From positions 310,001 to 374,000 of the forward strand of contig NZ_JABWGV010000003.1 in assembly GCF_013370205.1 (NCBI RefSeq): 64,000 nucleotides of DNA. Direction: 5' to 3'. Numbering within the stretch: the first letter of the stretch is position 1; every line of letters begins with the position of its first letter. Of the stretch, positions 1 to 7,556 are shown piece after piece. A program made the translations under genes and the position numbers. Below the pieces are notes generated by a model, which was given only the letters and a program-made list of their open reading frames with translations, was not told the origin of the DNA and made no database searches. The stretch comes from Qipengyuania atrilutea (GTDB lineage: Bacteria; Pseudomonadota; Alphaproteobacteria; Sphingomonadales; Sphingomonadaceae).

Positions 1-880
1 GGCGCGTTTCCTGCCGGTGCCCCGAATGGGTGAAGCCCTGGTCGCGCATCGCGACGAGCTTGACCGGGCGGCCGAGCTGCTTCGACGCCATCGCGGCAAG
101 TGCGGTGCGATGGGTCATCGCGGCCTTGGAACCGAAGGCTCCGCCCACGAACGGGGATTTGATACGCACTGTTTCGCTGTCGGTCTGCAACTGCTCCGCC
201 GCGGCGTTCTTCAGTCCCCATACGAACTGGCTCGGCTCGTGCAGCACGAGCCGCGGGCCGTCCCAGTAAGCGGTGGTCGAGAACAGCTCGATCGCGTTGT
301 GGTGCTGGATCGGCGTGTAGTATTCAGAATCGATGGTGTGCGCAGAGCCGGCGAGAGCCGCACCGGCATCGTTGAAGCGGATCGGTTCGAAGCTCGGATT
401 GACTTCCTTGAGGTTCTTCTGCGTCGCGCCCGGGCTGCCGAAGGTCGCGGTCGGCGTATCCTCGGTGTAGGCGATCTTCAGCTTGAACGAAGCTTCACGC
501 GCGGCCTCGAACGTGTCGGCGACGATGAGGGCGACCGGCTGGCCGTCGTGGTGCACTTCCGGTCCGGCGAGCGGCGCCAGTTCGGTGATCGCAAGGCCGC
601 CGCTAGAAAACGTCTTCGCATCGCCGAGGGGCGGGCGGTTCTCATGGGTCATCACCATCTGGACGCCGGGCACGGCCAGCGCCGCGCTGTCGTCGATGGA
701 GGTAATGCGGCCTTTCGCGATGCCCGATGTAACCATCCACGCATAGGCAGGGCGGCCCGGTACCGGCAGGTCGTCGGCATAGATCTTCGCGCCCGTCACC
801 TTCTGCAAGGCTTCGTAACGCGCGATCGGCTGGCCCATGTTTTCCTTGGCGGCGGGAACCGGGGTATAATCCTGAGCCAT
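1..880 (-). CDS. paoC: Aldehyde oxidase molybdopterin-binding subunit (PaoC-like), 3' part outside window
   Basis: Large molybdenum-cofactor subunit of a xanthine dehydrogenase-family periplasmic aldehyde oxidase. Only the N-terminal ~293 residues are present, because the gene runs off the left edge. Seen: it starts MAQDYTPVPAAKENMGQP, followed by the family pattern ALQKVTGAKIYADDLP, the hallmark SPFVGGAFGSKA near residue 255, and GFTHSGHRQETR at the edge. The ATG at 880 lies 5 bp after the stop of the FAD-subunit gene. Gene order (2Fe-2S, FAD, Mo-cofactor subunits) matches paoABC of E. coli. Family knowledge: oxidises aromatic and other aldehydes to acids; the true substrate is unknown. The distal cofactor-binding and catalytic Glu region cannot be checked here. 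Confidence 0.9.
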   Translation of the reverse strand, partial: MAQDYTPVPAAKENMGQPIARYEALQKVTGAKIYADDLPVPGRPAYAWMVTSGIAKGRITSIDDSAALAVPGVQMVMTHENRPPLGDAKTFSSGGLAITELAPLAGPEVHHDGQPVALIVADTFEAAREASFKLKIAYTEDTPTATFGSPGATQKNLKEVNPSFEPIRFNDAGAALAGSAHTIDSEYYTPIQHHNAIELFSTTAYWDGPRLVLHEPSQFVWGLKNAAAEQLQTDSETVRIKSPFVGGAFGSKAAMTHRTALAAMASKQLGRPVKLVAMRDQGFTHSGHRQETR

Positions 881-884
881 CGCG

Positions 885-1877
885 TCAGCCTTCCATCCTG
901 GCGGTCTCCAGCAGCGAGCGGACCATCGTGCGCTTGCCGAGTTCGACCTTGAATGCGTTTTCGTCCGTCGTGGATGCGCCGGCGAAGGCGATGTCCGCCG
1001 CCCGTGCAAACTGCGCCTCGGTCGCAGGTCCGCCGCGCAGCGCGGCCTCCGCCTCGCGCGCGCGCCACGGAGTCGTGGCAACTCCGCCGAGCCCAAGCCG
1101 TACGTCTGCGATCGTGTTGCCGTCCATCCGCAACGCGGACGCGGTCGAGGCGAGCGCGTAGGCGTAGGATTCGCGGTCGCGGATCTTCAGATATTTCGAA
1201 CGCGGGAAATCGGCATCCTCAATGGAGAACGCGATGATGAGGTCGCTCGGTGCCAGTGTCGTTTCGCGGTCCGGACGCGCTTCGGGCAGGACATGAAGGT
1301 CGGCAAAGCGCAGGGAACGCGGACCGTCCTCTCCCAGAATCTCAACCACCGCATCAAGCGCGACAAGGGCCTGCGCGAAATCTCCGGGGTAGGTCGCGAT
1401 GCACTTGTCCGAGGTTCCGAGCACCGCATGGTGCCTGGTCACGCCGCCATCGAGCGCCGCGCAGCCCGAACCGGGTTTGCGCTTGTTGCACTGCTCGTAG
1501 CTCGTATCGCGGAAGTAGGGGCAGCGGGTGCGCTGCAGGACATTGCCGCCGATACGCGCCATGTTGCGGATCTGCGGGCTCGCAGCGAGCCACAGCGCGT
1601 CCGACAGCATCGGCACGCGCGCGCGCACCTTGTCGTCGTCGGCCAGCTTCGTCATCGGAGTAAGCGCCCCGATCCGCAGCGATTTGCCCGACCACTTAAT
1701 GAAGTCGTAGCGGCCCTTCTCCAGCCCGGAAATGTCGATGAGCCGCGCTGGCTTCATCACGTCGAGCTTCATGAGATCGACCATCGTCGTGCCGCCGGCG
1801 AAATACTGCGCGCCGGGCCGGAAGTTCGTCACCGCATCGGTGGCGGTTGCAGGCTTATCGTAGTGGAACGGTCGCAT
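885..1877 (-). CDS. paoB: Aldehyde oxidase FAD-binding subunit (PaoB-like, with 4Fe-4S insertion)
   Basis: FAD-binding medium subunit (330 aa) of a PaoABC-type periplasmic aldehyde oxidase. Seen: the FAD loop FAGGTTMVDLMKLDV near residues 27-40, the second FAD motif IGGNVLQRTRCPYFRD at 109-124, and cysteines C119, C130, C139 and C159 spaced as in the segment that binds an extra 4Fe-4S cluster in E. coli PaoB. Ordinary xanthine dehydrogenase FAD subunits lack this segment, so it separates PaoB from XdhB. The ATG at 1877 follows the paoA stop by 4 bp, so the three genes are one operon. The role is electron transfer from the Mo centre and 2Fe-2S clusters to FAD and an acceptor. Confidence 0.9.
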   Translation of the reverse strand: MRPFHYDKPATATDAVTNFRPGAQYFAGGTTMVDLMKLDVMKPARLIDISGLEKGRYDFIKWSGKSLRIGALTPMTKLADDDKVRARVPMLSDALWLAASPQIRNMARIGGNVLQRTRCPYFRDTSYEQCNKRKPGSGCAALDGGVTRHHAVLGTSDKCIATYPGDFAQALVALDAVVEILGEDGPRSLRFADLHVLPEARPDRETTLAPSDLIIAFSIEDADFPRSKYLKIRDRESYAYALASTASALRMDGNTIADVRLGLGGVATTPWRAREAEAALRGGPATEAQFARAADIAFAGASTTDENAFKVELGKRTMVRSLLETARMEG

Positions 1878-1881
1878 TCTC

Positions 1882-2496
1882 TCAGCCCTCCATTTCGCCG
1901 CGCGCCTGCTTCACGGCAGCCACGATGTTGGGGTAGGCTGCGCAGCGGCACAGATTGCCCGACATATATTCACGGATTTCGGCGTCGCTTCCCGCGTGGC
2001 CCTCGGTGATACAGGCGACGCCCGACATGATCTGGCCCGGCGTGCAGTAGCCGCACTGGAACGCGTCGTTATCGACGAAAGCGCGCTGCATCGGGTGGAG
2101 GTTATCGGGGCTGCCGAGCCCCTCGATCGTGGTGACCGCCTTCCCCTCGGCCTGCACGGCAAGCGTCAGACACGAAAGCGTCCGCGTTCCGTCGAGATGC
2201 ACCGTGCACGCCCCGCACTGGCCGTGGTCGCAGCCTTTCTTCGAGCCGGTCAGTTCCAGGTCGTGGCGCAGCACGTCGAGCAGGGTCGAGCGGGTGTCGA
2301 CCGTCAATTCGCGGTGCTGCCCGTTGATGTCTAGCGTGATCGGAACCCGCTGGACCGTAGGTTCGGCGGCGGTGTTTTCCGCGCCGCCGCGAACCTGCGC
2401 CTTTGCCTGCACGGAGGTAACGGCGGCCCCGGCGACGCCGCCCTTGATCAATCCCCTGCGGCTGACCTGATCGAAGGAAGGTGATCTGTCAGCCAT
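1882..2496 (-). CDS. paoA: Aldehyde oxidase 2Fe-2S subunit with Tat signal (PaoA-like)
   Basis: Small iron-sulfur subunit (204 aa) of the periplasmic aldehyde oxidase. Seen: an N-terminal twin-arginine signal (SRRGLIKGG, residues 12-20), a plant-ferredoxin-type cluster motif GCDHGQCGACTVHLDG, and a C-terminal helical 2Fe-2S domain with CGYCTPGQIM and CRCAAYPN. The signal implies the folded complex is exported by Tat; the other subunits travel with it, as established for PaoABC. The start chosen is the ATG at 2496, which has GGAG about 9 bp upstream; a TTG at 2511 would add five residues. It is first gene of paoABC and lies downstream of xylA on the same strand. Confidence 0.9.
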   Translation of the reverse strand: MADRSPSFDQVSRRGLIKGGVAGAAVTSVQAKAQVRGGAENTAAEPTVQRVPITLDINGQHRELTVDTRSTLLDVLRHDLELTGSKKGCDHGQCGACTVHLDGTRTLSCLTLAVQAEGKAVTTIEGLGSPDNLHPMQRAFVDNDAFQCGYCTPGQIMSGVACITEGHAGSDAEIREYMSGNLCRCAAYPNIVAAVKQARGEMEG

Positions 2497-2516
2497 GCGC
2501 GGGGTCTCCAATTCGA

Positions 2517-2544
2517 GGTTGCATTAAGATTTCTTAACGCAACC
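2517..2544. repeat. 12-bp inverted repeat between xylA and paoA
   Basis: GGTTGCATTAAG and CTTAACGCAACC flank a 4-nt ATTT loop, with one mismatched pair in the 12-bp arms. It sits 40 bp past the xylA stop and 20 bp before the paoA start, both on the minus strand. No U-tract follows on that strand, so it could be an mRNA processing or stability hairpin, a weak terminator, or an operator for paoABC. Confidence 0.55.
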
Positions 2545-2584
2545 AGCCGGTATCACAAGGACGGCGCGGAAAATAGCTTGCGGG

Positions 2585-3898
2585 TCATGCGCGGTTGAGC
2601 AGGTTCTCGCACCATTCCTGTCGGCCCGAACGCCGCTCCGGCGCAAGCTTGTTGGAAACCGCATGGTCGGCAATGTCGGCGAGGCCCGTGCCGTCCGCGT
2701 GGATCATCCGGCCAAGCTCTCCGTCCCAGCCGGCATAACGCTGCGAGCGGAAATCTTCGAGCCGTCCGTCTTCGATCAGCTTGGCGGCACGCAGCAGACC
2801 GCGCGCGATCGTATCGACGCCGCCGATGTGGCCGTGGAACAGATCGGCTGCGTCGATCGACTGGCGGCGCACCTTTGCATCGAAGTTGAACCCGCCGGTC
2901 GTGAAGCCGTCGGCGCGCAGAAACTCGAGCATCGCCAGCGTCCATTCCTCGACCGAGTTCGGGAATTGGTCGGTATCCCAGCCGTTCTGCGGATCGCCCC
3001 GGTTCGCGTCGACCGAACCGAGAATGCCGAGCGCACGCGCCATGGCAAGCTCGTGCTCGAATGCATGACCGGCGAGGGTGGCGTGGTTCGCCTCAATATT
3101 CACCTTCACCTCGTTTTCGAGGCCGTAGCGCTTCAAAAAGGCGAAGACGCTCTGCGTGTCGAAGTCGTACTGGTGCTTGGTCGGCTCGTGCGGCTTCGGC
3201 TCGATCAGGATCGTGCCTTCGAACCCGATCTTGTGCTTGTAATCGACGACCAGCGACAGGAACCTCCCGAAATTGTCCATCTCGGTTCCGATCTCGGTGT
3301 TGAGGATCGTGTCGTAGCCTTCGCGGCCGCCCCACAGCACGTAGTTCGCGCCGCCGAGCCGGTGCGTCGCTTCGAGCGCGTCCCGGACCTGGCTCGCCGC
3401 CCAGGCATAGACTTCGGGATCGGGGTTGGTCGCAGCGCCCGCCATGTAGCGCGGGTGGCTGAACAGGTTCGCCGTACCCCACAGCAGCGTGCGGCCATGC
3501 TGTTCCTGCAATTCCTCGAGATGGTCGACCGCTTCGGCAAAACTATCGCGGAACGCGCCGATCTCGTCGGCGTCGGCCATGACGTCGACATCGTGGAAGC
3601 AGTAGAAGGGCAGGTCCAGCTTCTCGACAAAGGACAGGCCCGCTTCGCGCTTCGCTTTGGCCGCTGCCGCGTCGTTCGGGCCGTTCAGCCACGGGCGGTC
3701 GAACGTGCCTGCGCCGAAGACGTCGCTGCCCGGCCATGAGAAGGTGTGCCACATGCAGACGGCAAAACGCAGATGGTCTTCCATCCGCTTGCCCAAAACC
3801 TCGCGATCCTTGTCATAGAACCGGTAGGCGAAATCGCTGTCGCTATCTGGCCCCTCGTAACGGACGGTCGAGAAGTCGGAGAAATAGTCGGCGCTCAT
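2585..3898 (-). CDS. xylA: Xylose isomerase
   Basis: Converts D-xylose to D-xylulose (437 aa, the length of the E. coli type II enzyme). Seen: the metal/substrate motifs FYCFHDVDV (catalytic His about 102, Asp about 105), [58 protein letters not shown] and [13 protein letters not shown]. The ATG at 3898 overlaps the xylB stop (ATGA), so translation is probably coupled. An in-frame upstream start at 4024 exists but lies inside xylB and is rejected. The product is a cytoplasmic TIM-barrel enzyme. With xylB it gives the isomerase route of xylose use. Confidence 0.97.
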   Translation of the reverse strand: MSADYFSDFSTVRYEGPDSDSDFAYRFYDKDREVLGKRMEDHLRFAVCMWHTFSWPGSDVFGAGTFDRPWLNGPNDAAAAKAKREAGLSFVEKLDLPFYCFHDVDVMADADEIGAFRDSFAEAVDHLEELQEQHGRTLLWGTANLFSHPRYMAGAATNPDPEVYAWAASQVRDALEATHRLGGANYVLWGGREGYDTILNTEIGTEMDNFGRFLSLVVDYKHKIGFEGTILIEPKPHEPTKHQYDFDTQSVFAFLKRYGLENEVKVNIEANHATLAGHAFEHELAMARALGILGSVDANRGDPQNGWDTDQFPNSVEEWTLAMLEFLRADGFTTGGFNFDAKVRRQSIDAADLFHGHIGGVDTIARGLLRAAKLIEDGRLEDFRSQRYAGWDGELGRMIHADGTGLADIADHAVSNKLAPERRSGRQEWCENLLNRA

Positions 3899-5352
3899 CG
3901 TATTCCTTTCGTGGTTTCGGCGAGGGCGCGAGTGGCCCTTCTGAACTGGTGCAATTTGGGTTCGAGGCGTTTGGCCATGGTGGCATCGACGCTCGCAGTA
4001 TCTTCGACCGGCGGGGCGGTGCAAACGGTCGCTGCATCTTCACCGGTCGCCCCCATGCGGGCAAGACGGGCAGCACCCAGCGCCGGGCCGATATCGCCAC
4101 CCGAACAGAACGAAAGCTGCGTCCCGGTGGCGCTGGCGATGATCTGGCCCCAATGGCGCGATCGCGAGCCGCCCCCGATCGCGATCGCCTCGCTGACTGG
4201 CGAGCCCGCTGCCCGTAAAGCATCGATCCCGTCGGCGAATGTGAACGCCACGCCTTCCAGCACGGCTGCTGCAAGCCGCGCAGGCGTCGTCGTGTCGTCG
4301 CAGTAAAGCCAGCCTGCGCGCAATGATGGGTCATTGTGCGGCGTGCGCTCTCCGCTCAGGTAGGGCAAGAAAATCTCTGGTCCGCTTCCGGGCTCGACCT
4401 GCTGTGCAAGCCCGAAGAACTCGGACGGCGAGCCGATGCCGAGCTGCCGCATCGCCCAGTCGATGCAGGAGGCTGCAGACAGGTGCACGGCCATCTGATG
4501 CCATACGCCCGGAAGGGCGTGGCAGAAGGTATGCACCGCACCTTCGACATTGGGACGGAAGCCGTCGGTCGCAACGAAGGTGACGCCTGATGTGCCGAGC
4601 GAGAGCAGGGCATCGCCCGGCGCGGTCACGCCGACACCGATTGCTCCTGCCGCATTGTCTCCCGCCCCTGCGACGACCGGCACGCGCTCCATTCCCCACC
4701 GCGCAGCAACCTCAGTCGAAAGCGTACCGGTCACTTCCGATCCTTCGAAGAGGGAGGGCATGTGGGAAACCGAGAGGCCGCATGCTTCCAGCATCTTGTC
4801 CGACCATGTGCGCTGCGCAACATCGAGCCAGAGCGTGCCGGCGCTGTCCGACATATCGGAGGCGAGGTCGCCGGTCATGCGCAGCCGCAGGTAATCCTTC
4901 GGCAGCAGAACCGTTCGCGTGGCAGCGAAGATTTCCGGCTCATGCTCCCTGACCCAAAGCAGCTTGGGCGCGGTGAAGCCCGGCATCGCCAGATTGCCTG
5001 TGATATCATGCGATGCCGGAATGGCGGCTTCGAGTTCGCGGCATTGCGCAGCGCTGCGCCCATCGTTCCACAGGATCGCGGGCCTCAAGACCGCCTGGTT
5101 TTCATCTAGCAGGACAGCGCCGTGCATCTGTCCGCTAAGACCGATCGCGCGCACGGCAGCACGGTCCGATGCGCTCAGTGCACCGATCGCCTTGTCGACC
5201 GCTTCCCACCAGTCTGCCGGGTTCTGCTCCGACCAGCCGGATTGCGGCCGCTGGACGGTAAGCGGCGCGGTCGCGTCTGCGACGACCCCGCCGTCATCGG
5301 CGATCAGCGCAGCCTTTACGCCCGAGGTGCCGAGATCAATGCCGAGATACAT
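3895..5352 (-). CDS. xylB: Xylulokinase
   Basis: ATP-dependent kinase of the FGGY family (485 aa) that phosphorylates D-xylulose to xylulose-5-phosphate. Seen: N-terminal phosphate loop [19 protein letters not shown], the substrate-region [11 protein letters not shown], the catalytic-Asp segment [17 protein letters not shown], and the C-terminal ATP-site motif [17 protein letters not shown]. It overlaps xylA by 4 bp. The ATG at 5352 has only a weak ribosome-binding site. No xylose regulator or transporter lies next to it in the window, so control is probably exerted by a distant LacI-type regulator (inference). Confidence 0.96.
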   Translation of the reverse strand: MYLGIDLGTSGVKAALIADDGGVVADATAPLTVQRPQSGWSEQNPADWWEAVDKAIGALSASDRAAVRAIGLSGQMHGAVLLDENQAVLRPAILWNDGRSAAQCRELEAAIPASHDITGNLAMPGFTAPKLLWVREHEPEIFAATRTVLLPKDYLRLRMTGDLASDMSDSAGTLWLDVAQRTWSDKMLEACGLSVSHMPSLFEGSEVTGTLSTEVAARWGMERVPVVAGAGDNAAGAIGVGVTAPGDALLSLGTSGVTFVATDGFRPNVEGAVHTFCHALPGVWHQMAVHLSAASCIDWAMRQLGIGSPSEFFGLAQQVEPGSGPEIFLPYLSGERTPHNDPSLRAGWLYCDDTTTPARLAAAVLEGVAFTFADGIDALRAAGSPVSEAIAIGGGSRSRHWGQIIASATGTQLSFCSGGDIGPALGAARLARMGATGEDAATVCTAPPVEDTASVDATMAKRLEPKLHQFRRATRALAETTKGIR

Positions 5353-5757
5353 GGATGTTTACCTGATTTCCCGGTGGCGCGCCTTGTTCGGCGCGCAAGC
5401 GAAGCGTGGTTGAATGAAAGTGCGGGATGGGAAGCCTGACCTGCGTGTTGCGATATTGCTCCTACAATAGGGCAGGTCGCCGCTTATTCGCAAGTGTGCC
5501 GCTCGACCTTGAGAAGTCCATAGTCCTGCGCCTGATGAATCCTGTCGGCCGGGCGGTCGTTAGGAACGGGTAGCGCGTACTACTCGTCATCCACCACGAA
5601 AGTCCCCTCTATGTCTCTTACCGATTTCCGCATGATCGGCCACTCCTGCCTAGCTGTTCGCCCGGTTCATCTCTGCCACGGGAGCGCGAGATGACATCGT
5701 AGTGGCGCCGCCGACAGGCTAATTCTCATCATTAACTTAAATCAAACGGGGAAAGTC
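5353..5757. other. Divergent intergenic region upstream of xylB and the 5818 gene
   Basis: About 400 bp without a credible gene. It must hold the xylBA promoter. A GC-rich inverted repeat (CGCGCC, TTGTTC loop, GGCGCG) lies near 5376-5394, some 20 bp upstream of the xylB start. A loose LacI-like GGTAGCGC sequence near 5569 is not a convincing palindrome. I see no RNA gene. Confidence 0.5.
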
Positions 5758-5783
5758 GGAACAAAAGGCCAGTGCCGCTCGCT
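5758..5783 (+). promoter_or_regulatory. Possible EcfG (general stress response) promoter
   Basis: GGAAC at 5758-5762 is followed after 17 bp by CGCT at 5780-5783. That is one mismatch from the alphaproteobacterial EcfG promoter pattern GGAAC-N16/17-CGTT. It lies 35 bp before the ATG of a small membrane-protein gene followed by a PRC-barrel gene, a gene type often found in this regulon. This is inference from pattern only. Confidence 0.4.
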
Positions 5784-5817
5784 CGATTTGTAGCGACTTT
5801 AACAGAGGAGAGCGAAT

Positions 5818-6360
5818 ATGGCAGAAATACCCGTCGAGAAAAAATCGAGCTTGAGCTGGTTATGGATACTGCTCCTTCTCTTGCTGGCGGCCCTCATTCT
5901 CTGGTGGGTTCTTGCTGATGATGACGCTGCCGAAGAGGTTGTCGTAGATCAGACTGTTGCCGAGCAGAGCGAGGATGCCGTCGTCGTTGCGCCTACTACT
6001 TCGGACGGTGCTCTCACTATTGCGTCGATCCTGGAAAACCCTAGCGCCTATTACGGTGCGGAAGGCTTTACCGGTGAAGTAAACGTTGGCGGGCCTTTGA
6101 CCGATCGCGGTTTCTGGATCGAGAACGACGGTGCCCGGATGTTCGCCATCGTGATCGATCAGCCGCGCGAGCGCCGGATCGACATCAATGAAGGAGCGAC
6201 CTTGCGCCTCAACGGCGGAACGGTTCGCGATCCTTCGACGATTGCGGCACAGCAGATCGAAGGCGATGCGCTTGATCAGGATACCATGAACGTCCTCTCC
6301 GACCAGGAAGCAGTGCTGGTGATCGACGAAGCCAACATCGAAATTGTCGAAGCGGCATAA
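5818..6360 (+). CDS. Single-pass membrane protein with acidic periplasmic domain, unknown function
   Basis: 180 aa. Seen: a short polar N-terminus, one strongly hydrophobic segment (residues ~13-34, SWLWILLLLLLAALILWWVLA), an acidic linker rich in D, E and V, then a ~110-residue domain with alternating strands (SILENPSAYYG, GEVNVGGPLTDRGFWIENDGARMFAIVID, INEGATLRLNGGTV). The pattern of that domain suggests a small OB-fold-like beta barrel, but I cannot name the family. GAGGAG ends about 8 bp before the ATG. The stop is 21 bp before the next gene, so the two are probably cotranscribed. The predicted orientation is inner-membrane anchored with the domain in the periplasm. Confidence 0.75.
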   Translation: MAEIPVEKKSSLSWLWILLLLLLAALILWWVLADDDAAEEVVVDQTVAEQSEDAVVVAPTTSDGALTIASILENPSAYYGAEGFTGEVNVGGPLTDRGFWIENDGARMFAIVIDQPRERRIDINEGATLRLNGGTVRDPSTIAAQQIEGDALDQDTMNVLSDQEAVLVIDEANIEIVEAA

Positions 6361-6381
6361 TCGCTGAACAGGAGAGACCAA

Positions 6382-6699
6382 ATGGCCAAGAACTATGAAG
6401 ACCTACACGAACTTGACAGTTACCAGCTCGAAAACAGCGAGCAGGATCTGCGGGGACATGCGCTCTATACCTATGATGGAGAGCGGCTGGGAACCGTGCA
6501 GCGGATGCTCGTCGACCCTGACCGGAACCATGTCGCGGCGTTGGTGCTCGAAGATCACCGTTTCGTGCCCGTGTCTGAAATCGAGATACGCGACGGTGAT
6601 GCCTACATCGATCCTGTCGACGCAACCGGCTTCAGCAAGGTACCCAAACGCGAGCGCAATATCCGGCGCGGGACCGTGACGGTTAACCGCCGGACTTAA
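6382..6699 (+). CDS. PRC-barrel domain protein
   Basis: 105 aa, soluble. Seen: the PRC-barrel pattern LRGHALYTYDGERLGTVQRMLVDPDRNHVAALVLEDHRFVPVSEIEIRDGDAYID, that is, a beta-barrel with a Gly-rich start and an RxxVPxSxI-like strand. The family occurs in photosynthetic reaction-centre H subunits, the ribosome factor RimM and many free-standing stress proteins. Small free-standing forms in alphaproteobacteria are often stress induced. AGGAGA precedes the ATG, and the gene sits 21 bp after the membrane protein at 5818, suggesting an operon. The specific role is unknown. Confidence 0.85.
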   Translation: MAKNYEDLHELDSYQLENSEQDLRGHALYTYDGERLGTVQRMLVDPDRNHVAALVLEDHRFVPVSEIEIRDGDAYIDPVDATGFSKVPKRERNIRRGTVTVNRRT

Positions 6700-6737
6700 T
6701 CGGCGCCTTGACCACGCTAAAGCCACCCAACGACTAC

Positions 6738-6766
6738 GGCCGGGACGAGATAACCTCGTTCCGGCC
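6738..6766. terminator. Strong hairpin between convergent genes
   Basis: GGCCGGGACGAG and CTCGTTCCGGCC form a 12-bp stem (one G-U pair) around the loop ATAAC. It lies between the PRC-barrel gene (plus) and the TetR gene (minus), which are convergent. The T-tract is short and imperfect (AAAGCTGTATTT follows on plus), so it is best read as a bidirectional terminator. Confidence 0.7.
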
Positions 6767-6814
6767 AAAGCTGTATTTACGACATAGCCGCCTTTTCGCG
6801 AGGCAGATATCGAG

Positions 6815-7447
6815 TTAGCGAGCCGTCTCGGATGTACCTCGGGACAATCCGCGCTCCAGTAGCTCGTTGGCGGTACGCGACACGTCATCCAATCCGGCAT
6901 CGTCGGCCGCGCGCCAGACCGCGTACCGAAGACCGAGGAAGACGTTCATTCCCATGATGGCCCATGCCTCGATCTCTCCAATGTCGGCCCTTAGCGCGTC
7001 GTTCTTCGACCCGTCGCGAAGTCGCTGCGCAATCCGCCCGGCGATCGTCGTATAGTGATATCGGTACATTTCCGGATCGACGAACTCGGCCTCGTCGATG
7101 ATCCGGTAGATTTCCTTGTGCTCGGAAGCGAACTCCAGAAACGCGTGGAGCGCTCGCCGCTCTATGGCGAGAGGATCTAATTCCCCCGCGATCGCCGCGC
7201 TGGCATCGGCACGGATTTGTCCGCTCAGATCGACGATTAGCGCGCGAAACAGGGCATCCTTGCTCTGAAAGTAGGTGTAGAACGTACCCAGCGCGACGCC
7301 AGCCCGGCTCGTGATCGAGCTGATCGACGCTTCGTGAAATCCGCGCTCGCCGAACTCCGCCGTCGCCGCATCCAGCAACTTGCGCATCGTGACCTGACCG
7401 CGCTTCGTACGGGGCTGCTTGATTTGAATTTCCGGATCGCTCGCCAT
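6815..7447 (-). CDS. TetR/AcrR-family transcriptional regulator
   Basis: 210 aa. Seen: the N-terminal helix-turn-helix TMRKLLDAATAEFGERGFHEASISSITSRAGVALGTFYTYFQSKDALFRAL (residues ~20-70), the standard TetR pattern, then a helical ligand-binding/dimer domain. GGAGG lies about 6 bp before the ATG at 7447. It is transcribed divergently from a TonB-dependent receptor, and a 24-bp imperfect palindrome lies in the 109-bp gap. The gene probably represses the receptor and itself. The ligand is unknown. Confidence 0.92.
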   Translation of the reverse strand: MASDPEIQIKQPRTKRGQVTMRKLLDAATAEFGERGFHEASISSITSRAGVALGTFYTYFQSKDALFRALIVDLSGQIRADASAAIAGELDPLAIERRALHAFLEFASEHKEIYRIIDEAEFVDPEMYRYHYTTIAGRIAQRLRDGSKNDALRADIGEIEAWAIMGMNVFLGLRYAVWRAADDAGLDDVSRTANELLERGLSRGTSETAR

Positions 7448-7497
7448 GCCTGCCCTCCGCGTTTGGACTATCGCAGCCGGTCTCTCATAACAACATT

Positions 7498-7521
7498 AAA
7501 CTTGAAAGGTGGTTCAACTTT
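7498..7521. promoter_or_regulatory. Candidate TetR operator
   Basis: Arms AAACTTGAA and TTCAACTTT surround AGGTGG; the arms pair with a single mismatch. Length and position, between the divergent TetR gene and receptor gene, fit a TetR operator covering both promoters. Binding is inferred. Confidence 0.55.
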
Positions 7522-7556
7522 CATTATTGCCGCGCAGAAGAGGCAGGGAGAGTATC

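Noticed and set aside
17-952. Plus-strand open frame of 311 codons
   Set aside because: It is the antisense shadow of paoC; the translation is Arg/Gly/Ala-rich low-complexity protein, and the minus strand carries a clear molybdopterin subunit.
2663-3739. Plus-strand open frame of 358 codons
   Set aside because: Antisense shadow of xylA with typical GC-rich codon-bias character and no family.
5560-5585. GGTAGCGCGTACTACTC as a LacI operator for xylBA
   Set aside because: Only one half resembles the consensus and the dyad is broken; not better than chance.
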